A stretch of DNA of 64,000 nt from an uncultured Francisella sp. Lineage in GTDB: Bacteria > Pseudomonadota > Gammaproteobacteria > Burkholderiales > Neisseriaceae. The position numbers were made by a program, and so were the translations under genes. Position 1 is the first letter of the stretch; every line of letters begins with the position of its first letter. This document shows, piece after piece, positions 28,130-37,234 of the stretch. The notes under the pieces were generated by a model that searched no databases, had not been told where the DNA came from, and worked only from the letters and a program-made list of their open reading frames with translations. The stretch is taken from assembly GCA_943913655.1 (NCBI GenBank), contig CALTZA010000005.1:1-64000 (forward strand). The letters run 5' to 3'.

Positions 28130-28982
28130 ACAATTAAGAAAGTATCGGCGCCCACATTTAATAAGGGTGTTGTTAAGGAATTTATTGTTGTTGCTAGTAT
28201 TAGGGGGCGCAATTTCTTTTACTTACTGGTTTTACTGTGATTCCAATTATTTTGCAATCAAGAAATTCAATATCCTTAGTGCTACAGGTCATTTAAATCA
28301 TATCAGTGGTCGTGATATCAGTCGTGTATTAGCCCCTTATCAAAAAGCTAAACTGACTTTATTACGCATTGATACTAATCAGCTAAAAAGTGATTTTGAG
28401 CAGCAATTGTGGGTTGCAAAAGCGCAGGTTAGTCGTATATGGCCAGATTCGATCGTGATTGTATTAAGCGAACGCAAGCCTTTGGCTCGTTGGGCTACTG
28501 GGAAAGATATATTAGTAGACCATAATGGGCGTCTCTTTTATGCTCATATACCAACTCAATTGGTGGTGTTTAAGGGCCCAGAGGGAACTGAAAAAGTTAT
28601 TTTTCGTCTTTACAAACAAATCGTTCCTATGTTGCAAGAGAAAGGGCTTAAATTAACTCAATTGCAATACACTAATCGCTCCACCTGGATACTACTTTTA
28701 GATACTGGTACACGCATTTTTTTGGGTCGCGAACAGGTGCTAACTCGTTTGCGACGATTGCTTAGTGTATGGAAAACTCTTTGTGCTAGTGATGAACGAG
28801 CGATTGAAGCAATTTATTTACAATATGTAACTGGTTTTGCAGTGAAGTATGAAACTAAAAAACGCTCAGATGAAAAAAAATATACTACTGTAGGAAATGA
28901 AAATAAGAATATTCAGACTCAAAGTAGAACCAAGAAAATGGAAAAAAACAAGTTCCATAGTGCAACAAATATTGTCAAATAG
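28119..28982 (+). CDS. ftsQ: Cell division protein FtsQ with a Lys-rich tail
   Basis: Bitopic divisome protein linking FtsA/FtsZ-side assembly to FtsBL. 287 residues: a basic cytoplasmic start, one membrane segment (about 18-38), a POTRA domain (FAIKKFNILSATGHLNHISG, about 47-66) and the beta domain (VSRIWPDSIVIVLSERKPLARW, LLDTGTRIFLGRE). The normal FtsQ fold ends around residue 245 (AIEAIYLQYVTGFAVKY). After that comes a 40-residue stretch rich in Lys, Thr, Ser and Asn that FtsQ proteins usually lack. The following 680 bases have the same composition, so the tail may once have been longer. Confidence 0.93.
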   Translation: MQNKQLRKYRRPHLIRVLLRNLLLLLVLGGAISFTYWFYCDSNYFAIKKFNILSATGHLNHISGRDISRVLAPYQKAKLTLLRIDTNQLKSDFEQQLWVAKAQVSRIWPDSIVIVLSERKPLARWATGKDILVDHNGRLFYAHIPTQLVVFKGPEGTEKVIFRLYKQIVPMLQEKGLKLTQLQYTNRSTWILLLDTGTRIFLGREQVLTRLRRLLSVWKTLCASDERAIEAIYLQYVTGFAVKYETKKRSDEKKYTTVGNENKNIQTQSRTKKMEKNKFHSATNIVK

Positions 28983-29662
28983 AAAAAATGTGAGGCAGAC
29001 TGCTTTGCCTGCTAGTAACGCAATAAAAATAAATGTGCAACAAAGTAACAAAACATCATCCTTTGCTCATAGAAATATATCAATCTAAGCAAGATAGGCA
29101 AAATAAAAATGAAGTGGAGAAAAAAAGTAGTTAAGAACGCTTCAAAAAAGTCAAAACTTATAGTGCAAGCCAAGTCGGTACATTTACTAAAAAATATTAT
29201 AAAAGCTTAAAAACTAATATATCACATCGTCAAACTCAAAGATTTTATCAACTGGTAAGCAGTGAAAATAAAAACAATCCTCAGAGAGGTGATATTAAGA
29301 GTAAATTATTTGAAAAATTAAGCATCGATAAGAAAAAAATAATATCTCTAAAACTAAAGAGAGACTCACGATCAGTCTTCTAAGTAAATCAAAGAAAAAA
29401 GGTAAAGATAACAAAGAAAAAATACTTATTAAAGGGAGAAAATATTGCTTAATATTGGCAAAGATGTTATTGGAAAAGTGACTTTTTCATCACCGGAAAA
29501 AGTAGGGGATACGGAAAAACAGAATATGATCAGTTTAAAGCAGCATATACTAGGAAATCGGTGGAGTGTAACAAGACTATAGGGAAAAAACGCACACTAA
29601 AAAGAACTTATCCAGTAGAATAGTAAAAAAATTCTCGTCATCGTATAACAAACAGAGCAGTT
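28983..29662 (+). other. Lys/Ser/Thr-rich spacer between ftsQ and ftsA, probably decayed coding sequence
   Basis: An unusual 680-base gap in an otherwise overlapping operon. It is dominated by AAA/AAG-type triplets in all three frames. An open stretch of about 75 codons from roughly 29141 to 29382 reads KVKTYSASQVGTFTKKYYKS at its start and later IKSKLFEKLSIDKKK, ending at TAA. Other pieces (28983-29088) are similarly basic. It resembles the tail composition of FtsQ and may be its former continuation, broken by frameshifts. No ribosome binding site or start supports an independent gene, and no terminator is seen. Confidence 0.5.
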
Positions 29663-30886
29663 ATGAGAGATAGAAATTATTTATGTTCCCTTGATATTGG
29701 CACTTCTAAAGTCGTTGCTTTTCTAGGTGAAGTGCAAGAGGATGGTTCAGTTGAGATACTTGGTTATGGCCAAGCGCCGTCTAAAGGTTTGATTGCTGGT
29801 ATGGTTACAAATATTGAGGCTGCTTCATATAGTATTCGGCAAGCTGTTGATGAAGCTGAGTTAATGGCGGATCGACGTATTGATTCGGTGGTATTGGGTA
29901 TTACTGGTAATCATATTGGCAGCGTAAATGCAGAAGGCACTGTCAAAATTAAAGATGGGGAAGTAAGTCAAGGAGATATTGATCGTGCTATTGAAGCGGC
30001 ACGCACTTCTATTGATCTATCGCTGGGCCGTCGAATTCTCCATACTGAATTAAGAAAATATAAAATTGATGATCAGCCGGGTGTCAAAGAACCTTTGGGT
30101 ATGAGTGGCATGCGTTTACAAACTGGGGTTCATGTCATTAGCGGAGCGAATACCGCTATTCAAAATTTAGAGAAATGTGTAGAACGTTGTAGATTACATA
30201 CACAAGCGATAATTTTGCAACCTATCGCTAGCGCAATGGCGGTATTGACTGAAGATGAAAAGGAATTAGGTGTTTGTTGTATTGATGTTGGGGCAGGCAC
30301 AATTGATATTGCGGTTTATGAAAATGGCGCCATCCGCCATACAGCAGTGATACCGGCAGCTGGCGAGTTAATTACTAAAGATTTAACACAGGCGTTACGC
30401 ACGCCGTATGTAGCAGCTGAATATATTAAAATTACTTATGGTGTGGCTTTGGCTGAATCAGCTCAGGAAGATGAGATGATTGAAGTGCCCAGTGTCGGTA
30501 ATCGTCAACCACGGGTTATTTCTAGAAAAACTCTGGCCAGTATTATTGGCCCGCGAGTAGAAGATATTTTAGAGGTAGTGATTAATGAATTGGAGCAAGC
30601 CAATTGTCCACCTGAATTATTAACTTCAGGAGTAGTGATCACTGGGGGTACTTCCTTACTAGAAGGGATTGTGCCTTTAGCAGAAGATATGTTTGCTTTG
30701 CCAGTGAGAATTGGAGTGCCTAATAAAATTGGTGGAATTGCTGAACGTTTAAAAAATCCACGTTATGCCGCGTCTGTTGGCTTATTAGAATATGTTAGTG
30801 AGAATAGTTTTAAAAATTCATTACTTTACCCCAGTGAAGGTACACCGTTTAAGAAATTTGTTCATTTCTTAAAAACCTATTTCTAA
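29663..30886 (+). CDS. ftsA: Cell division protein FtsA
   Basis: Actin-like ATPase that tethers FtsZ to the membrane. 407 residues: the N-terminal phosphate loop LDIGTSKVVAFLGE (about 8-21), the FtsA-specific 1C domain (about 85-165), IDVGAGTIDIAVYENG (about 204-219), TGGTSLLEGI near 325, and a C-terminal amphipathic helix (FKKFVHFLKTYF) for membrane attachment. It is separated from ftsQ by the basic spacer and from ftsZ by 88 bases. Confidence 0.97.
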   Translation: MRDRNYLCSLDIGTSKVVAFLGEVQEDGSVEILGYGQAPSKGLIAGMVTNIEAASYSIRQAVDEAELMADRRIDSVVLGITGNHIGSVNAEGTVKIKDGEVSQGDIDRAIEAARTSIDLSLGRRILHTELRKYKIDDQPGVKEPLGMSGMRLQTGVHVISGANTAIQNLEKCVERCRLHTQAIILQPIASAMAVLTEDEKELGVCCIDVGAGTIDIAVYENGAIRHTAVIPAAGELITKDLTQALRTPYVAAEYIKITYGVALAESAQEDEMIEVPSVGNRQPRVISRKTLASIIGPRVEDILEVVINELEQANCPPELLTSGVVITGGTSLLEGIVPLAEDMFALPVRIGVPNKIGGIAERLKNPRYAASVGLLEYVSENSFKNSLLYPSEGTPFKKFVHFLKTYF

Positions 30887-30974
30887 TTGGTTTGAGGTTT
30901 ATCTGGGATAGATTACAATTATGAATTATGAAGGGTATGAGCATTCATTAATTTGGGGACTTTAGGAGATAGGG

Positions 30975-32135
30975 ATGCAAGATAAAGAGTTAGCAAGAGA
31001 AGAACTTGATTCAGCAGCTATGGTAAAAGTGATTGGCGTAGGTGGTGGTGGCTGTAATGCGATTGACAACATGATTAGATCAGGCCTAAGCGGAGTAGAG
31101 TTTATTAGTGCCAATACTGATGCCCAAACCTTGTATAAAAATCTCTCTGATAAAAAGATTCATTTGGGTGTTAATGTTACCCGTGGTCTGGGAGCAGGTG
31201 CCGATCCAGAAGTGGGGGAGAAGGCTGCTATAGAAGAACGAGATGAGATCGAAAAGGCCATTGATGGTGCGCAAATGCTTTTTATTACAACTGGTATGGG
31301 TGGTGGAACTGGCACTGGTGCTTCTTCTGTGATTGCAGATATTGCCAAAAGTAAAGGTATTTTAACAGTAGCTGTAGTGACTCGACCGTTTGAATATGAA
31401 GGCAGTAAACGCAATCAAGTGGCACAAGATGGCATTGAAAAATTAAAAACGTTGGTTGATTCCCTGATTGTGATTCCAAATGATAATTTGCTTAAAGAAT
31501 TAGGGCAGGATGTGTCTATGCGTGAAGCCTTTAAGGAGGCAGATAGCGTTTTGACAGCAGCCGTTAGTGGTATTCATGAGATTGTTAGCAGTCCTGGTTT
31601 GGTGAATTTAGATTTTAGTGATGTGCAAAATATCATGCGTTTGCGCGGTATTGCGATGATGGGATCTGCTCAGGAAAGCGGAGAAGATAGAGCTCGTTTG
31701 GCAACAGAAAGAGCTATTTCCAACCCATTACTTGATAATGTTTCGCTTAATGGGGCCAAAGGAGTACTTCTTAATATTACTACAGCACCTGGTGCGTTAA
31801 GATTATCGGAATATCATGAGATTACCAGTATTATCCGCAGCCATATTGATCCTGAGGCGGAAACTAAATATGGCATGATGGAAAGTGAGAGCATGCCAGA
31901 AGATACTTTGCGTGTTACCTTAATTGCCACTAACCTTGAAGATAGTTCTTCCATTAGTTATCGTTCTCATTGTTTAAAAGTGAACAAAGGAACAGGAACC
32001 CATGGTTTGGAACCAGTGATTCGCTCTGGACGTAATAATGTTCGAGCCACTAAACTCACCGCTGAAGATTTTAAAAAACAATCAGTGATGGATGCTTTTG
32101 AGATACCAGCTATGTTGCGTCGCCAAGCTGATTAA
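30975..32135 (+). CDS. ftsZ: Cell division protein FtsZ
   Basis: Tubulin-like GTPase forming the Z-ring. 386 residues: VIGVGGGGCNAIDNMI at the start, the tubulin signature GGGTGTGAS near residue 113, NLDFSDV in the T7 region, a short linker and the C-terminal peptide DAFEIPAMLRRQAD that binds FtsA and ZipA. TTAGGAG precedes the ATG. In E. coli lpxC follows; here a DsbC-like gene does, so this cluster ends at ftsZ. Confidence 0.98.
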   Translation: MQDKELAREELDSAAMVKVIGVGGGGCNAIDNMIRSGLSGVEFISANTDAQTLYKNLSDKKIHLGVNVTRGLGAGADPEVGEKAAIEERDEIEKAIDGAQMLFITTGMGGGTGTGASSVIADIAKSKGILTVAVVTRPFEYEGSKRNQVAQDGIEKLKTLVDSLIVIPNDNLLKELGQDVSMREAFKEADSVLTAAVSGIHEIVSSPGLVNLDFSDVQNIMRLRGIAMMGSAQESGEDRARLATERAISNPLLDNVSLNGAKGVLLNITTAPGALRLSEYHEITSIIRSHIDPEAETKYGMMESESMPEDTLRVTLIATNLEDSSSISYRSHCLKVNKGTGTHGLEPVIRSGRNNVRATKLTAEDFKKQSVMDAFEIPAMLRRQAD

Positions 32136-32153
32136 GAGGGAGAACTTTAATCT

Positions 32154-32918
32154 ATGTATAAGAGATATAACAGCGCTTATTTTTATTACACAGGAATAGT
32201 TTTATTGATTTCTTGTTTATTTGCTGCTTGCCAAGGTGGTGTGAAAGATGATGGGCAATTAAAGCAAGCAAAAGAGAAAATGGAACATTTTTTGATGGAT
32301 TATGGTAGTAACATCAATGAAGCGCGCTATGTGAAAGACCTTAATATGTATGAATTTATGGTTGATGGTAGACAAATATTGTATTTGGATAAAACCATGC
32401 GCTATATGTTGCTAGGAGATGTGATTGATATTGATAATAAGGAAAATCTAACTGCTAAAAGAGCTCTTGAAATCAGCGCAGTTCAGTTTGATCAATTACC
32501 ATTTGAACAAGCAATTAAAGTAGTTAAGGGAAATGGTCAAGTAAAATTGGCAGTTTTTAGTGATCCAGATTGTTTGCACTGTAAACAATTAGAGCATACG
32601 ATAGCTAAGATAAATAATATCACAGCCTACTATTTTTTATTGCCTTTAGAAAGTTTGCATCCTGATGCTATCAATAAATCTAAGCATCTCTGGTGTCAAG
32701 GGGAAAAGCGTGTGCAAGTTTGGCAAGATTTTATGTTAAAAAATACACCTATTCCCCAAGTAGCTGCGTGTAATAATCCAATTGAGAAAAATATCGCTTT
32801 AGCTCGTCAATTAGGAGTAAATAGTACACCAACCATTTTCTTGGAAAATGGTGTACGTATTGATGGCAGTGTAAGTAATTTAGCGCAAATTTTGGATCAA
32901 ATCCGTCGCCAGAAGTGA
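32154..32918 (+). CDS. DsbC-like disulfide isomerase with a lipoprotein signal
   Basis: Thioredoxin-fold disulfide isomerase acting in the periplasm. 254 residues: an N-terminal hydrophobic signal ending in LFAAC (lipobox, Cys about residue 24), a DsbC-type dimerisation domain (about 25-110) and a thioredoxin domain. Its active site is CLHC within FSDPDCLHCKQLE (about 139-142), and the cis-Pro lies in NSTPTIFLENG (about 222). A second Cys pair (CQGEK and AACNN) matches the structural disulfide of DsbC. Classical DsbC is soluble; this one appears membrane-anchored. It starts 18 bases after ftsZ, with GAGGGAG upstream. Confidence 0.85.
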   Translation: MYKRYNSAYFYYTGIVLLISCLFAACQGGVKDDGQLKQAKEKMEHFLMDYGSNINEARYVKDLNMYEFMVDGRQILYLDKTMRYMLLGDVIDIDNKENLTAKRALEISAVQFDQLPFEQAIKVVKGNGQVKLAVFSDPDCLHCKQLEHTIAKINNITAYYFLLPLESLHPDAINKSKHLWCQGEKRVQVWQDFMLKNTPIPQVAACNNPIEKNIALARQLGVNSTPTIFLENGVRIDGSVSNLAQILDQIRRQK

Positions 32919-33030
32919 AACGAGATTATAAAAAGATCTCTGATTTAGTGATGATTGATTTTAACGATAATATAATCCATCTGCCTCTGGGTCTTCACTC
33001 AGATATACAGTATTTAAGATAGGCTTTAAT

Positions 33031-33912
33031 ATGTATCAACCTCGTCGTCAATCATGTTCTCAATGGTTGAGTATTAATCAATTACATTTACATCTTCGTC
33101 ATTGGTCTAAAGAAGGTGGCCCCAAGCTATTATTGTTGCATGGTTGGTTAGATGCATCTGCTACGTTTCAATTTTTAGTCGATGAACTTAGTGATGATTG
33201 GGACATCTATGCTTTAGATTGGCGTGGGATGGGTCTTTCTGAAAAACAGTCACAAGGCTATTATGATCGAGCAAATATGCTCTCTGATTTGCATCAAATT
33301 ATAGCGAAAATAAGCAATAAAGAGCCGCTGCATGCTTTAGGGCATAGTTTAGGTGGGATGTTGCTTTCAATATATGCCGGCACTTTCCCACATTTTTTTC
33401 GTTCGGTTATATTGGCTGAAGGCTTTGGCACCTGCATTACGGCTCAAGAGAAGGTGTCTCAGATGGCAAAGTATTTACATGAAAGTATTAAGCAACCCAA
33501 CTATCATCATAAGCGTGATCAACAAGCTTATATCAGGATATTGCGTGAACAGAATCCAGGTGTGAATCAAGAGCGAGCACTTTATATTAGTGAGGCTCTT
33601 TTGCAAGAAGTAGCTGGTCAGTGGATATTGCGTGCTGACAATAATCATCGCATCAGTCAACCATTTCCCTATTCTTTCGATTACTACCGCCCTTTTTGGC
33701 AGCGCATTAGTAGCCCTGTTTTATGGTTACAAGGTGATGAAAATATAGCCAATCGCTATTTAAGTACTTTAACAGAGGTATTAGATGAACGTTATAAAGT
33801 TTTAAGCTCTCCTCGCAAAGTTGTATTAAAAGGTACTGGGCATATGATGCATTGGGAAGTACCAAAAGAAATGGCTATTGCTGTAGAACAATTTTTGCGA
33901 GAGATTACTTGA
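33031..33912 (+). CDS. Alpha/beta hydrolase
   Basis: A 293-residue alpha/beta-hydrolase. It has LLLHGWLDASATF (oxyanion loop, about 31-43), the nucleophile elbow GHSLGGML (Ser about 105), the acid in LQGDEN (about 232) and the catalytic His in GTGHMMHWEVP (about 275). The substrate cannot be read from the sequence; relatives include esterases and haloalkane-dehalogenase-like proteins. It overlaps the exonuclease gene by one base (TGATG), so the two are co-transcribed. Confidence 0.85.
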   Translation: MYQPRRQSCSQWLSINQLHLHLRHWSKEGGPKLLLLHGWLDASATFQFLVDELSDDWDIYALDWRGMGLSEKQSQGYYDRANMLSDLHQIIAKISNKEPLHALGHSLGGMLLSIYAGTFPHFFRSVILAEGFGTCITAQEKVSQMAKYLHESIKQPNYHHKRDQQAYIRILREQNPGVNQERALYISEALLQEVAGQWILRADNNHRISQPFPYSFDYYRPFWQRISSPVLWLQGDENIANRYLSTLTEVLDERYKVLSSPRKVVLKGTGHMMHWEVPKEMAIAVEQFLREIT

Positions 33913-34727
33913 TGTACCAAAAATTATCTTCTTTTAAACCTAGTGGTCTGTTGGTATTTGACATTGAAACTATTCCTGATGTAGTAGGCTTGCGCCGTTT
34001 ATATCACTGGCGGGATGAATTTTCTGACGAAGAGATTATTCTATGGTATCAGCAAAAAAGGCGCAGCGAATACGGCAACGAGTTTGCGCCAATTTATTTG
34101 CAAAAAGTGATCGCCATTGCCTGCTGTTTTCGGTGGCCAGATGGTAGCCAAGAAGATATTTCCATAAAAAATATTGGTAAAACTAATGATGAAGAACAAA
34201 ATTTATTACAATGCTTTTTCAATATCTTTGAAAAATATGATCTCCAGTTAGTCAGCTGGAATGGTAATAGTTTTGATTTGCCAGTATTGCAGCATCGTGC
34301 TTTAATCCATGGCATCGAAGCACCTTCTTATTGGGAATTAGGAGAAAAAAAGCCGGAATTTAAATGGAATAATTATTTTAGTCGCTATCATTTAAAACAC
34401 TGTGATTTGATGGATGTTTTATCAAAACACCAATACAGCAATAGATCCCCTCTTGATGATATGGCACGTCTGTGTGGTTTCCCAGGCAAGTTAAGCATTA
34501 GCGGACAAGATGTATGGCAACTGTATCACAGAGGTGATCTAGCAAAAATACAGGCCTATTGTGAAACAGATGTGGCCAATACTTATCTTTTATTTATCCG
34601 TTTTCAATTAAATCGCGGTAAAGTATCAAGACAAAGATATGAGGAAGAAACTGAGCGCTTGAGAGATTATCTGCACCAACAGAAAAAGCCACACTGGGAA
34701 GAGTTTTTGCAGGCCTGGGGAACATAA
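33912..34727 (+). CDS. PolB-type DEDDy 3'-5' exonuclease
   Basis: About 271 residues of the family of predicted 3'-5' exonucleases related to the proofreading domain of DNA polymerase B (PF10108). Motif I VFDIETIPD lies near residue 14-22, motif II SWNGNSFDLPVL near 114-125, and motif III YCETDVANTYLLF near 216-228, giving the DEDD acidic set with Tyr. The start is the ATG overlapping the hydrolase stop; the ORF open further upstream lies inside the hydrolase. The biological role is unproven; DNA repair is a common suggestion. Confidence 0.88.
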   Translation: MYQKLSSFKPSGLLVFDIETIPDVVGLRRLYHWRDEFSDEEIILWYQQKRRSEYGNEFAPIYLQKVIAIACCFRWPDGSQEDISIKNIGKTNDEEQNLLQCFFNIFEKYDLQLVSWNGNSFDLPVLQHRALIHGIEAPSYWELGEKKPEFKWNNYFSRYHLKHCDLMDVLSKHQYSNRSPLDDMARLCGFPGKLSISGQDVWQLYHRGDLAKIQAYCETDVANTYLLFIRFQLNRGKVSRQRYEEETERLRDYLHQQKKPHWEEFLQAWGT

Positions 34728-34731
34728 CACG

Positions 34732-35634
34732 ATGAAGCGAATCACCATTATTGGTTTGGGATTAATCGGTGGATCATTGGCATTAGCGATTAAAAAACGA
34801 TGGCCAAATATGATTATTATTGGTATTGATCGCAATCAAGAAAGCCTTAAATTTGCTTTTGACCATGGCTTAATTGATGAAGGTGGTGCGCTACTTAATG
34901 CGCAGCGAGCAGATGTTGATATGGTGATTATCGCAGTTCCTTTGATTGCGCTGACAGAAATATTAGCCACTTTTGCTTCACTACCTGTGCAAAAAGGCAT
35001 CTTATTTACTGATGTGGGTAGCACTAAACGTAAAGTAATTGATATCTTCCGACAATATCTACCAAAACATTTTCCTTATTTTGTAGCAGCACATCCTATT
35101 GCAGGTTCAGAAGAAAGTAATATACAGCATGCCCAGGCTACTTTATTCAGGCAAAAAAAAGTAGTGTTTTGTCCACACGAGCAACAAGAACCCGAAGCTT
35201 GGGATAGAATCAAACATTTCTGGACTGAAGTCGGGTTGCAGGTGGTGATATTTGAAGCAACGATGCATGATCAATTGCTGGCGATGACCAGCCATTTTCC
35301 GCATCTGTTAAGTTATGTTTTCATGCACCAGATCAGTAGTAGTGCGCTAAAGAATGATTATTTAAAGGTTGCTGGCTCTGGTTTTCGAGATTTTAGTCGT
35401 ATTGCTGCTGGAGAAGCAAATCTATGGGCAGATATTTGTTGCGATAACTGTGATTTCTTACTATTGCTATTAGATACTTATCAGCAAGAGCTGGAACAAG
35501 TACGATATTACTTACTTCGTCAAGAGTCTATTGCCTTAAGTGAATATTTTTCTCGGTCACGTAAGACCAGACAATCTTGGCATGAAGAGAGCACAATTCG
35601 TTATAGTAACGCCAGTCAATGCAATGATGATTAG
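34732..35634 (+). CDS. tyrA: Prephenate dehydrogenase
   Basis: Oxidative decarboxylation of prephenate to 4-hydroxyphenylpyruvate in tyrosine synthesis, NAD(P)-dependent. 300 residues with GLGLIGGSLALAIK (about 6-19), VDMVIIAVPL, DVGSTKRKVID (about 100-110), AAHPIAGSEES (about 119-129) and HDQLLAMTSHFPHLLSY. It is a stand-alone TyrA without a fused chorismate mutase. It precedes the polysaccharide export genes by nine bases; that may be only operon neighbourhood. Confidence 0.9.
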   Translation: MKRITIIGLGLIGGSLALAIKKRWPNMIIIGIDRNQESLKFAFDHGLIDEGGALLNAQRADVDMVIIAVPLIALTEILATFASLPVQKGILFTDVGSTKRKVIDIFRQYLPKHFPYFVAAHPIAGSEESNIQHAQATLFRQKKVVFCPHEQQEPEAWDRIKHFWTEVGLQVVIFEATMHDQLLAMTSHFPHLLSYVFMHQISSSALKNDYLKVAGSGFRDFSRIAAGEANLWADICCDNCDFLLLLLDTYQQELEQVRYYLLRQESIALSEYFSRSRKTRQSWHEESTIRYSNASQCNDD

Positions 35635-35643
35635 GATAGTTTA

Positions 35644-36438
35644 GTGAAATTAGATTTTAAAGAAGCATACTTAGACGTTGCAATGGCCTTAGATAAGGCT
35701 TATTTATGGATTACTCTAGGTTGGTATGATGTGTTGGCGCGCTACCGTCGTTCAACTTTAGGTCCGGTATGGATTACTTTGAGTATGGTGGTTACTATCT
35801 GTGCAATGGGACCTTTATATAGCTCTTTGTTTGGTATTTCTCTAAGAAGGTTTATCCCCCATTTGACTTTGGGCATGGTGTTTTGGATGTTTATTTCAAT
35901 TTCTCTTAATGAATTTTGCTTGGCATATATTGAAGCACAACATTATTTGAAACAAATTAAAATTCCCTTATCCGTGTTTGTGCTTCGTGTAATATGTCGT
36001 CAGTTTATTATTCTTTGTCATAATATTGTATTGTATCCGCTGGTTGTTTTACTTTTGGGTTTAAAACTTAACTGGAATATCTTATGGTTTTTTCCAGCAT
36101 TCGCTGTGTTGTTGTTAAATTTATTTGCTATGGGTTTATTAATCTCTATTTTTTGCACCCGCTACCGTGATATGACTCCTGTCATTTCAAGTGTGACTCA
36201 GCTGATGTTTTTTGTGACACCAATTATTTGGAGTTTAGATAATTTACCTCCTAACCGTCGTTTTTTGGCAGTATGGAATCCATTTGCAGTCTTACTTGAT
36301 CTGGTGAGAAAACCTTTACTAGGGGAATATCTTGACAATTATCACTGGTTCATCGGTTTTGCTCTAGCCATATGCTTTATGAGCCTTGCTTTCATGGTAC
36401 TGGCAAGGACTAGGCACCGTGTGGTTTATTGGCTATAG
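35644..36438 (+). CDS. wzm: Polysaccharide ABC transporter permease (Wzm/TagG-like)
   Basis: Permease of an ABC-2 type exporter that moves an undecaprenyl-linked polysaccharide across the inner membrane. 264 residues with six membrane segments and the family's N-terminal LARYRRSTLGPVWITLS (about 32-48) and the CTRYRDMTPVISSV block near 176. The start is GTG, nine bases after tyrA. The next gene is its ATPase. Together with Glf and galactofuranosyltransferases downstream, the substrate is inferred to be a galactofuranose-containing glycan. Confidence 0.9.
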   Translation: MKLDFKEAYLDVAMALDKAYLWITLGWYDVLARYRRSTLGPVWITLSMVVTICAMGPLYSSLFGISLRRFIPHLTLGMVFWMFISISLNEFCLAYIEAQHYLKQIKIPLSVFVLRVICRQFIILCHNIVLYPLVVLLLGLKLNWNILWFFPAFAVLLLNLFAMGLLISIFCTRYRDMTPVISSVTQLMFFVTPIIWSLDNLPPNRRFLAVWNPFAVLLDLVRKPLLGEYLDNYHWFIGFALAICFMSLAFMVLARTRHRVVYWL

Positions 36439-36451
36439 GAAAGGCTTAATA

Positions 36452-37234
36452 ATGCATATTCAATTAGACAATGTCAGCATCCGCTTCCCGATTTATGATG
36501 CAAAACAGCGTTCTTTTAAACAACAATTCTTAAATGTTGCCACTGGGGGGCGTATTGTGCATGGCAAACATGAACTTACTGAGGTGGAATCATTAAAAAA
36601 TATCAATCTTTTTTTAAAAGAGGGAGATCGTTTGGCGTTAATTGGCCATAATGGTTCTGGCAAAACGACGCTACTGCGGGTGATGGCCAAAGTCTACTAT
36701 CCAGTGCAAGGAACAGTAAGTGTACAGGGGAAAATCACCAGCTTACTTGATTCGATGTTGGGCATGGATAGTGAAGCGACTGGCATTGAAAATATTAAAT
36801 TGCGTGGTTTGTTTCTTGGTTTTAAACCCAAGCAGATGAATCGCTATATCGAGGAGATTATTGAATTTAGCGAGTTGGGTGAATTTATTTATATACCAGT
36901 ACGCACCTATTCAAGTGGGATGGTATTACGTCTTGCTTTTGCTATTTCAACTTGTGTTCAACCAGAAATTTTATTGATGGATGAATGGATGAGTGTAGGG
37001 GATGATCATTTTCGTGCAAAAGCTGAGTGTCGCTTAGAAGAATTTATTCGTAAGGCAGGAATACTCGTGCTAGCAACACATGACAAATCATTAGCTGAGC
37101 GGGTGTGTGGTAAACATGTTTATTTGGAACATGGTCATATTATTAATCATACCACTTTTGTGAAGCATGATCAGTTATTAAGGCAGCAGCTGATTCATCA
37201 ACAACAAGCAAAACAAGAGGAACAGCAGCTGTGA
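36452..37234 (+). CDS. wzt: Polysaccharide ABC transporter ATPase (Wzt/TagH-like)
   Basis: ATP-binding half of the exporter. About 260 residues with Walker A GHNGSGKTT (about 67-75), a long Q-loop to signature YSSGMVLRLAFAIST (about 150-164) and Walker B ILLMDEW. It has no C-terminal carbohydrate-binding domain, as in short Wzt proteins of galactan and teichoic acid systems, so export need not depend on a terminal cap. The ATG at 36452 lies after AGGAAAGG; an earlier frame overlaps the permease. It ends in a GTGA overlap with the next gene. Confidence 0.92.
   Translation: MHIQLDNVSIRFPIYDAKQRSFKQQFLNVATGGRIVHGKHELTEVESLKNINLFLKEGDRLALIGHNGSGKTTLLRVMAKVYYPVQGTVSVQGKITSLLDSMLGMDSEATGIENIKLRGLFLGFKPKQMNRYIEEIIEFSELGEFIYIPVRTYSSGMVLRLAFAISTCVQPEILLMDEWMSVGDDHFRAKAECRLEEFIRKAGILVLATHDKSLAERVCGKHVYLEHGHIINHTTFVKHDQLLRQQLIHQQQAKQEEQQL

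Noticed and set aside
31160..31479. Two minus-strand frames inside ftsZ
   Set aside because: Shadow frames of a fully conserved gene.
32940..33010. Sigma-70 promoter before the hydrolase (TATAAT near 32970)
   Set aside because: A TATAAT is present but no acceptable -35 lies 16-18 bases upstream.
32136..33030. lpxC after ftsZ
   Set aside because: The gene there is a DsbC-like protein; no LpxC motif is present in the window.
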